Shown here: positions 6,284-10,880 of the stretch, piece after piece
Position numbering within the stretch: position 1 is the stretch's first letter
How the letters are laid out: each line of letters begins with the position of its first letter
Origin: DASQHM01 sp035632095
GTDB lineage: Bacteria; Pseudomonadota; Alphaproteobacteria; Ferrovibrionales; Ferrovibrionaceae
Length of the DNA: 10,880 nt
NCBI GenBank assembly: GCA_035632095.1
Contig: DASQHM010000238.1
Coordinates: 1 to 10,880 of the forward strand
Direction of reading: 5' to 3'
Program-made: the position numbers and the translations under genes
The notes under the pieces: model-generated
The model's database searches: none
What the model saw: only the letters and a program-made list of their open reading frames with translations
What the model was told of the DNA's origin: nothing

Positions 6284-6796
6284 ATGGATGGGGAGCAGCT
6301 GCGCGCGCTGCAGGCGCCGTTCAAGTCGCGGTATCGGGAAGAGCCGCAGGCCGCGACGATCACCCTGAAGGCGGATGGCGTTCTCGGCGAGGAAAACGTC
6401 ACCTGCTCGGTGCAGACCGGCCGTGCGCTGGTCGAGGCGGGACTGCATCCGGCCACGGGCGGGGACGGCATCGCGGCCTGTTCCGGCGACATGCTGTTGG
6501 AGGCGCTGGTCGCCTGCGCCGGCGTGACCATGAAAGCGGTCTCCACCGCACTCGGCATCGCCATCCGCCAGGGCAAGGTGCATGCGGAAGGCGAGATCGA
6601 CATGCGCGGCACGCTCGGCGTCGCCAAGGACGCGCCGGTCGGGTTCAAGAGCATCCGGCTGCGGTTCGATCTCGACACCGACGCATCGCCCGAACAGCTC
6701 GATACGCTGATGAAGCTGACCGAGCGCTATTGCGTGGTCTACCAGACCTTGCGCAACGCGCCGCCGGTGGAGATTTCGCGCCGGACTAAGGTTTGA
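6284..6796 (+). CDS. OsmC family protein
   Basis: A 170-residue OsmC/Ohr-superfamily protein. Members with two cysteines reduce organic hydroperoxides with thiol or lipoyl donors in the cytoplasm. The two expected cysteines are present: C78 in EALVACAGVTMKAV, at the head of the central helix, and C150 in TERYCVVYQTL. The N-terminal region has the beta-rich pattern of the family (ATITLKADG). The catalytic arginine of Ohr cannot be assigned with confidence by eye, so the peroxidase role is inferred. The start at 6284 is set by AAGGAG. The last 11 nt overlap the 3' end of the convergent radical SAM gene. No OhrR-type regulator is seen nearby. Confidence 0.85.
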   Translation: MDGEQLRALQAPFKSRYREEPQAATITLKADGVLGEENVTCSVQTGRALVEAGLHPATGGDGIAACSGDMLLEALVACAGVTMKAVSTALGIAIRQGKVHAEGEIDMRGTLGVAKDAPVGFKSIRLRFDLDTDASPEQLDTLMKLTERYCVVYQTLRNAPPVEISRRTKV

Positions 6797-7847
6797 GGCG
6801 CTTGCCAGGATAGGCGTGAAGACAGCCCCGCCAGTCCTCGATGCTCCAACGCCCGCCGTGTTCCTGGCGCAGATAGGCCGGCCCGGCGGGCACCTTGCCG
6901 AAGCCGCCCGGAATATCGAGCACGTAGGTCGGCTGGCAGAGGCCCGATAGGCGGCCCCTGAGGGCGCGCATCAGCGCCTGTCCCGCCTCGATCGTGGTGC
7001 GGAATTGCGCGGTGCCGCGCGCGAGGTCAGCGTGGTGGAGGTAGTAAGGCTTCACCTTCAGCCGCACCAGGGCGCGGAACAGGGCGATCAACGTGCCGGC
7101 ATCGTCGTTGACGCCTTTGAGCAGCACGGTTTGCGACAGCAGCGGAATGGCCGCATCGGCGAGCAGGCGGATTGCCGCCCGCGCCTCAGGCGTCAGCTCG
7201 CGCGCGTGATTGCAGTGAAGCGCCACATAGACGGCGCTGTTCGCCGTGCGCAGGGCCGCAACCAACGAGGGCGTGACCCGCGCCGAATCCACCACGGGCA
7301 CCCGCGTGTGGATGCGGATGACGCCCACATGCGGGATCGCGTCCAGGGCTGACAAAATGCGCTTCAAGCGGCGGGCCGAAAGCATGAACGGATCGCCGCC
7401 GGTGAGGATGACTTCCCAGATGTCCGGACGCGCCCGGACATAGCCGAGCGCCGCGTCGAGTTCGGCATCGGTGAGCGCCTCGCCGCCGGGCCCGACCTTT
7501 TCCCTGCGGAAGCAGAAGCGGCAATAGACCGGGCAGACATGCATCGGCTTGAGCAGCACGCGGTCGGGATAGCGATGCACGATGCCTTTGACTGGCGAAT
7601 GCGCATCGTCGCCGATGGGATCGGCGAGTTCTTCCGGCGTCACATGCAGCTCGGCGGTTTGCGGCAGAAACTGCCGCGCCAGGGGGTCGCCGGCATCCGA
7701 TACGTCAATGGCGTCGGCGATCTGACCGCTTACCGCGATCGCGAATTTTGCCGCGACGGCCTCGGCTTCATGGGCCGAAGCGGGCGGAATGAGCCGCTCT
7801 GCGACGAGTTCGCCCGCGGTCCGAAGCGTCTTGGAATGACTGGGCAT
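6786..7847 (-). CDS. KamA-family radical SAM aminomutase (EpmB / lysine 2,3-aminomutase-like)
   Basis: A 353-residue radical SAM, PLP-dependent enzyme. The cluster motif is C105-x3-C109-x2-C112 (CPVYCRFC), with the SAM-binding GGDP at 150-153 and the PLP lysine expected at K318 in DIPGGFGKVP. The length is close to EpmB (about 342), which turns lysine into beta-lysine for modification of elongation factor P, rather than to the longer clostridial lysine 2,3-aminomutases. EpmB-type is therefore my preferred reading, but neither epmA nor efp is in the window, so the substrate stays open. ATG 7847 is the natural start; no clear ribosome binding site is seen. It probably shares a transcript with the small membrane protein 50 nt upstream, and its stop lies inside the end of the OsmC-like gene. 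Confidence 0.9.
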   Translation of the reverse strand: MPSHSKTLRTAGELVAERLIPPASAHEAEAVAAKFAIAVSGQIADAIDVSDAGDPLARQFLPQTAELHVTPEELADPIGDDAHSPVKGIVHRYPDRVLLKPMHVCPVYCRFCFRREKVGPGGEALTDAELDAALGYVRARPDIWEVILTGGDPFMLSARRLKRILSALDAIPHVGVIRIHTRVPVVDSARVTPSLVAALRTANSAVYVALHCNHARELTPEARAAIRLLADAAIPLLSQTVLLKGVNDDAGTLIALFRALVRLKVKPYYLHHADLARGTAQFRTTIEAGQALMRALRGRLSGLCQPTYVLDIPGGFGKVPAGPAYLRQEHGGRWSIEDWRGCLHAYPGKRLKP

Positions 7848-7876
7848 GGGCGCATGACATAGCCTTCAACCGCCGC

Positions 7877-7894
7877 CGGCGCAACCGTGCGCCG
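7877..7894 (-). terminator. GC-rich hairpin just after the small membrane protein gene
   Basis: CGGCGCA (7877-7883) and TGCGCCG (7888-7894) are exact inverted copies with a 4-nt loop, 3 nt past the stop codon of the upstream gene. No T-run follows. It may reduce, rather than end, transcription into the radical SAM gene. Confidence 0.3.
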
Positions 7895-7897
7895 CCG

Positions 7898-8203
7898 TCA
7901 GCGAAGGTGCATGCGTGTCGCGAAGTGCAGTGCCACGATGCCGAGGAGCAGAATGGTGCCGGATGCGGGCAGGCCGGCGAGCCAATTCAGGGCGTCGGAG
8001 ATGTCGGACAAGCCGCGATAGGTGACGGAAGCAAAGTCCCAGTGCGCTTCAATGCCGAACAGGGAGAGCAACATCTGCACGGAAAAGTTCGGCCAGGTGT
8101 TGCTCTGCAAATAGCCAAAAAGTTGCCAGCACAGGATCATGGTGGGTCCCACCACGGTCACCACCATCCCGCCGCCGATCGCTAGGAACTGCAGGGCATT
8201 CAT
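7898..8203 (-). CDS. Small membrane protein of unknown function, two predicted membrane segments
   Basis: A 101-residue protein that I do not recognise. The start at ATG 8203 is well supported: GGAGGA lies 5 nt upstream (8209-8214). There are two hydrophobic stretches, about residues 4-31 and 79-95, separated by a soluble loop of about 45 residues with several aromatic residues (SNTWPNF, EAHWDFASV, ALNWLAG). The protein ends in a short basic tail (TRMHLR), which suggests that both ends face the cytoplasm. No signal peptide cleavage site, cysteine pair or known motif stands out. It lies 50 nt upstream of the radical SAM gene on the same strand, so the two could be co-transcribed, but a hairpin lies between them. 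Coding status rests on the ribosome binding site and regular membrane topology. Confidence 0.7.
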   Translation of the reverse strand: MNALQFLAIGGGMVVTVVGPTMILCWQLFGYLQSNTWPNFSVQMLLSLFGIEAHWDFASVTYRGLSDISDALNWLAGLPASGTILLLGIVALHFATRMHLR

Positions 8204-8515
8204 GGCCGTCCTCCGAGGCCCGACCCATGCCGCTCGTATTTCTCATCAACTGCAAATTGTAAGATCTGCCGAGGCAGCTTGTACCCTTATCAAAGCGCTC
8301 CAACCCTTACCGAATCCTTAAATCCGCAGCCCCGGGAAGCCGGACTCACTTTTGACTCATTTTTGCGTCTCGATCTGGGACGCCCAGGCCTTGAGCATTC
8401 GCCATAAGTCCTTGGGCCGTGGGCGCGTCTCCGTGTGGCGTTGTCCCGTCGCGAAGGAACAGGCGGACCGCGCCCCTGGGCGCGAGGCACCGCCGGAAGC
8501 GTGGAGAGGAACGAA
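8204..8515. other. Divergent intergenic region between membrane protein and lipoprotein genes
   Basis: This 312-nt region should hold promoters for both flanking genes. Visible in it are an inverted repeat CTGCC-GA-GGCAG (8266-8277) next to a TACAAT box for the minus-strand gene (8261-8256), an 11-nt tandem repeat (GACTCACTTTT at 8343-8353 and GACTCATTTTT at 8354-8364) and a GC-rich inverted repeat CGCGCCC/GGGCGCG (8469-8484) 30 nt before the lipoprotein start. No complete promoter with good boxes on either strand convinced me, and no further gene is supported. Confidence 0.5.
8256..8277 (-). promoter_or_regulatory. Possible -10 box and operator-like inverted repeat of the small membrane protein gene
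   Basis: On the minus strand TACAAT (8261-8256) matches 5 of 6 of the -10 consensus. Immediately upstream, within the spacer expected between the -10 and -35 boxes, lies CTGCC-N2-GGCAG (8277-8266). A repressor site in that place would be typical, but the -35 box is poor and the site is short. Confidence 0.25.
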
Positions 8516-8746
8516 ATGAAGCGATTCGCAGTACCGTTGGTCCTGGCCGGCGCCCTGGTGCTCGGCGGCTGTTCCAGTATGAGCGACACGGAGCAACGCA
8601 CTTTGAGCGGCGCAGCCATCGGCACGGGCGCCGGTGCGCTCGCGTTCTGGATGACCGGCGGATGCACCGCATGCGGCGCGGCGATCGGCGGCGCGGTCGG
8701 CGCGGGCGCCGGTTACGTGTACGACCAGGTCAAGAAAAGCAACTGA
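8516..8746 (+). CDS. Small glycine-zipper lipoprotein
   Basis: A 76-residue envelope lipoprotein. The signal peptide (MKR plus a hydrophobic run) ends in a lipobox LGGC, with C19 as the lipidated residue, so the mature part is only about 58 residues. That part carries two glycine-zipper runs, near 32-42 (GAAIGTGAGAL) and 55-67 (AAIGGAVGAGAGY), which look like an internal duplication, joined by a WMTGGCTAC linker with a C50-x2-C53 pair. The ending is charged (YDQVKKSN). ATG 8516 has GGAGAGGA 5 nt upstream. Glycine-zipper lipoproteins of the 17-kDa surface antigen type occur in the outer membrane; no precise role is known to me. A longer in-frame start upstream (8435) would remove the signal peptide from the N-terminus, so I reject it. 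Confidence 0.82.
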   Translation: MKRFAVPLVLAGALVLGGCSSMSDTEQRTLSGAAIGTGAGALAFWMTGGCTACGAAIGGAVGAGAGYVYDQVKKSN

Positions 8747-8811
8747 GTTCGATTTTCGCGCCTTCGATTTAGCGTCTCCCCAAGACTGACGCGCTCGCTT
8801 TTCGCTGCCGT

Positions 8812-8830
8812 GGCTGGCTTTGCGCCAGCC
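8812..8830 (+). terminator. Hairpin downstream of the lipoprotein gene
   Basis: GGCTGGC (8812-8818) and GCCAGCC (8824-8830) are exact inverted copies around a 5-nt loop, 65 nt after the lipoprotein stop. There is no T-run after it. Between it and the next gene GGTTGCG occurs three times (8843, 8858, 8864), of unknown meaning. Confidence 0.35.
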
Positions 8831-8921
8831 TGGGCTCTCCGGGGTTGCGTTTCCGGGGGTTGCGGTTGCGCGTTGTTGCCCCATGATGGACGGGGACGAT
8901 CAACGGCATCAGCGCACCTTG

Positions 8922-8927
8922 AAGGAG
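8922..8927 (+). promoter_or_regulatory. Ribosome binding site that fixes a TTG start
   Basis: AAGGAG lies 7 nt before TTG 8935. It is the best Shine-Dalgarno match in the vicinity and is the main reason for accepting the rare start codon of the zinc-ribbon gene. Confidence 0.75.
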
Positions 8928-8934
8928 ACCGATC

Positions 8935-9360
8935 TTGGCCGAAGGCAAGCGAGCATTACCCGAGCCCACACCTGAGACGCGCCATTTCTGGGATGGCACC
9001 AAGGCCGGCGAGCTGCGGCTGCAGCGTTGCGACGACTGCCGCCACACCTATTTCCCGCCCCGTCCGTTCTGCCCGAAATGCGCGTCGCGCAAGGTCTCCG
9101 TGCTGCGCGCCAGCGGCCGTGGAAAGCTGTTCTCTTACGTGATCCATCACCGTCCGGCGCCGGGTTTCACGCCGCCCTATGCCATCGCCGTGGTCGAGCT
9201 GGACGAGGGCCCGCGCATGATGACGAACATCGTCGGCGTGCCGCAGACGCCCGAGGCGCTGAAGCTCGACATGCCGGTCGAAGTGGTGTTCGAGAAGCAG
9301 ACCGACGCCATCACCTTGCCGTTGTTCCAGCCGTCCGGCGCGAAACGGGCGGGGGCGTGA
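8935..9360 (+). CDS. Zinc-ribbon OB-fold protein (DUF35 family)
   Basis: A 141-residue protein of the DUF35 family, whose members bind beside thiolase-like or HMG-CoA synthase-like enzymes and help bind or channel the acyl-CoA. The N-terminal helix (ETRHFWDGTKAGELRLQRC) leads to a rubredoxin-like zinc ribbon with C32-x2-C35 and C46-x2-C49, then the OB-fold, which carries the usual SYVIHHRPAPGF and PYAIAVVELDEG strands. The start is TTG 8935, set by AAGGAG; no in-frame ATG precedes the conserved N-terminal helix. Its stop is separated from the thiolase start by one base, so the pair is almost surely co-translated and forms a complex. This resembles the ChsH2-type DUF35/Ltp2 arrangement of steroid side-chain aldolases, but the substrate is unknown. 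Confidence 0.9.
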   Translation: MAEGKRALPEPTPETRHFWDGTKAGELRLQRCDDCRHTYFPPRPFCPKCASRKVSVLRASGRGKLFSYVIHHRPAPGFTPPYAIAVVELDEGPRMMTNIVGVPQTPEALKLDMPVEVVFEKQTDAITLPLFQPSGAKRAGA

Positions 9361-9361
9361 C

Positions 9362-10504
9362 ATGAAGCAGAAGTCCGTCGCCGTCGTGGGCGCGGCAGAG
9401 ACCACCGAAATGGGTCTCATTCCCGGCCTGTCGCAAATCCAGCTTCACGCCGACGCGGCGTTCAACGCCCTGGCCGATGCGGGCCTCAAGCCCAAGGACA
9501 TCGACGGCGTCGCCACTGCCGGCGAGACGCCGACCAGCGTCGCGCACTATCTCGGCATTACGCCGACCTGGGTCGACGGCACTTCCGTCGGCGGCTGCTC
9601 GTTCATGATCCACGTTCGCCACGCGGCCGCGGCAATCAACGAAGGTCTGTGCAAGACGGTGCTCATCACTCATGGCGAGAGCGGCAAATCGCGGATCGGC
9701 TCGTCGCCGCGGCCGCCCTACCCGGCGAGCCTGGCCGGCCAGTTCGAGGCGCCGTTCGGGCCGATGGGCCCGCCGACCATGTTCACCATTCCGGTGCTGC
9801 GCTATCTGAAAACCTTCGGCATCAGCCAGGAGCAATTGGCCATGGTGGCCGTGATCCAGCGCGAATGGGCGGCGAAGAATCCGCGCGCCAGCTTCCGCGA
9901 CCCGATCACCGTCGCCGACGTGCTGAACTCGCGCATGATCGCCTATCCGTTCCGGCTGCTCATGTGCTGCCTGGTGACGGACGGCGGCGGCGCGTTGATC
10001 CTGACCTCGGCCGAGCGGGCGCGCGATTTCCCGCGGAAGCCGGTCTACATCCTCGGCACTGGCGAAAGCGTCGAGACGCCGATGATCAGCCAGATGGAGG
10101 ATTTTACCTCGAGCCGCGCCTTCCGGGTCTCCGGACGCAAGGCCTTCGCGGAAGCCGGCATCACCCACAAAGACGTCGATCACCTGATGATCTACGACGC
10201 CTTCGCCCATTTGCCGCTCTACGGCCTGGAGGATCTTGGCTTCTGCAAGCCGGGCGAGGCGGCGGCATTCATCGGCGAGCGCAACACGGCGCCCGGCGGC
10301 AAGATGCCGCTCAACACCAACGGCGGCGGCTTGAGCTATATGCATTCCGGCATGTACGGCATGTACGCCCTGCAGGAATGCGTGCGGCAGATGCGCGGCA
10401 TTGCGCCGGCGCAAGTACCGGGTGCCAAAATCTCGATCGCCCACGGCGTCGGCGGCATGTTCGCCGCGAGCGGCACGATCGTCTTCAGCAACCAGGCGCC
10501 GTAG
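9362..10504 (+). CDS. Thiolase-like protein (SCP-x / Ltp2-type), partner of the DUF35 protein
   Basis: A 380-residue member of the thiolase superfamily, acting on acyl-CoA thioesters in the cytoplasm. The N-terminal half begins with VAVVGAAETTEMG and carries C79 in SVGGCSF, at the place of the thiolase nucleophile. The C-terminal half has NTNGGG (318-323) and H328 in MHSG, matching the NxNGG...GHP block with Pro replaced by Ser. The second catalytic cysteine of true thiolases (C-x-G near the end) is replaced by H361 in IAHGVGG. The protein is therefore unlikely to be an ordinary acetyl-CoA acetyltransferase. With a DUF35 partner one base upstream it could be a retro-aldolase or non-decarboxylating lyase as in Ltp2/ChsH2, or another C-C bond enzyme. 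It converges on a TRAP transporter gene. Intact, no frameshift seen. Confidence 0.9.
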   Translation: MKQKSVAVVGAAETTEMGLIPGLSQIQLHADAAFNALADAGLKPKDIDGVATAGETPTSVAHYLGITPTWVDGTSVGGCSFMIHVRHAAAAINEGLCKTVLITHGESGKSRIGSSPRPPYPASLAGQFEAPFGPMGPPTMFTIPVLRYLKTFGISQEQLAMVAVIQREWAAKNPRASFRDPITVADVLNSRMIAYPFRLLMCCLVTDGGGALILTSAERARDFPRKPVYILGTGESVETPMISQMEDFTSSRAFRVSGRKAFAEAGITHKDVDHLMIYDAFAHLPLYGLEDLGFCKPGEAAAFIGERNTAPGGKMPLNTNGGGLSYMHSGMYGMYALQECVRQMRGIAPAQVPGAKISIAHGVGGMFAASGTIVFSNQAP

Positions 10505-10540
10505 GACCGCCTGCCGTCCCGCATCCGGCTCGGAGGCGTC
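10505..10540. terminator. Candidate bidirectional hairpin between thiolase and TRAP genes
   Basis: GAC-c-GCCT-GCCG (10505-10516) can pair with CGGC-tcgg-AGGC-GTC (10526-10540), giving 11 base pairs with a 1-nt bulge on one side, a 4-nt bulge on the other and a 9-nt loop. It starts just after the thiolase stop and reaches into the TRAP gene stop codon (10539-10541). No T-run follows. Confidence 0.35.
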
Positions 10541-10880
10541 ACGAAGGGCAGATATAGCCGGTCCCGGACGGGTTCTTGAAGCAGCCGACCGATTCCGGCA
10601 GCACGTGCTTCGGCAGCCATAGGATCGCTTCCGGGAACAGGATCGCAAAGGCGATGGTGGCGAAGAATATGACGTAGATCGAGAGCGACGCCCGAAGCGC
10701 CTGGCTGAACCGCACGTTGACGAACTTCGACGCCATCAGCAGCGCCAAGCCGTAGGGCGGCGTGATCAGGCCGAAGGCCAGGGTCACGATCAGCACCACG
10801 CCCATATGCACCGAATTGATGCCGGCCTGCTCGGTCAACGCATTGACGATCGGCATGAAGATTACGATCGCGGGCACCGG
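10539..10880 (-). CDS. TRAP transporter large permease, C-terminal part (DctM family, cut by window edge)
   Basis: Only the last 113 residues are in the window; the start lies beyond the right edge and the frame is open to the last base. The segment has three hydrophobic stretches and the DctM-type signature LAFGLITPPYGLALLMAS, followed by a cytoplasmic-looking VNVRFSQALRASL linker and a last membrane helix (IYVIFFATIAFAILFPEAILWLP). DctM proteins are the ion-driven membrane channel of tripartite ATP-independent transporters that import organic acids. The tail after the last helix (GCFKNPSGTGYICPS) is hydrophilic with two cysteines. The small permease and binding protein genes would be expected to the right. 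A GTG near the edge is internal, not the start. Confidence 0.88.
   Translation of the reverse strand, partial: PVPAIVIFMPIVNALTEQAGINSVHMGVVLIVTLAFGLITPPYGLALLMASKFVNVRFSQALRASLSIYVIFFATIAFAILFPEAILWLPKHVLPESVGCFKNPSGTGYICPS

Noticed and set aside
8357..8884. A 175-codon minus-strand frame opposite the lipoprotein gene
   Set aside because: Its composition is that of an antisense reading, and the lipoprotein on the plus strand has a signal peptide, lipobox and good ribosome binding site.
9311..10648. A 445-codon open frame on the minus strand opposite the thiolase gene
   Set aside because: It is low-complexity in Arg, Ala, Gly and His, shows no motif, and the plus strand has a clear thiolase-like protein with a DUF35 partner.

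Overview
The window is a high-GC chromosomal segment from what looks like an alphaproteobacterium, probably of the Hyphomicrobiales. The assignment rests on protein character (EpmB-type radical SAM enzyme, ArfB, RhlE-like helicase, TRAP permease), strongly GC-biased third codon positions and a degenerate palindromic repeat of a type common in intergenic DNA of that group. It is inference, not a database result. I see no RNA genes, CRISPR array, phage or IS element. Thirteen protein genes can be supported, one of them cut by the right edge.

Left part (1-2620). A gene-free edge holds a 24-bp-arm palindromic repeat and a short stretch that looks like the end of a lost gene. Next, on the minus strand, a secreted cytochrome c with five heme-binding motifs is followed after 2 nt by a 2-keto-4-pentenoate hydratase-like enzyme, so the two form a transcription unit. 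Divergent from it are a four-cysteine uracil-DNA glycosylase-like protein and a lipoprotein alpha/beta hydrolase.

Middle part (4225-7900). A DEAD-box RNA helicase (minus strand, GTG start with a good Shine-Dalgarno site) diverges from arfB, the ribosome-rescue hydrolase, which may be translated from a leaderless mRNA. An OsmC-like protein follows. Its 3' end overlaps by 11 nt, tail to tail, an EpmB/KamA-type radical SAM aminomutase. RNA helicase, ribosome rescue and a possible EF-P modifying enzyme give this part a translation flavour, although they are not one operon.

Right part (7898-10880). A small membrane protein lies upstream of the radical SAM gene on the same strand. A 312-bp divergent intergenic region separates it from a small glycine-zipper lipoprotein. 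Then comes a tightly coupled pair: a zinc-ribbon/OB-fold (DUF35) protein with a TTG start and a thiolase-like protein. This is the classical partner pair of acyl-CoA chemistry, and here the thiolase lacks the usual second cysteine. The window ends in the 3' end of a convergent TRAP transporter large permease.

Most genes belong to known families. The points most worth following up are the cytochrome/hydratase pair with its CX4CH heme site, and the DUF35/thiolase pair with its altered catalytic residues. I found no convincing evidence of a wholly new multi-gene system.
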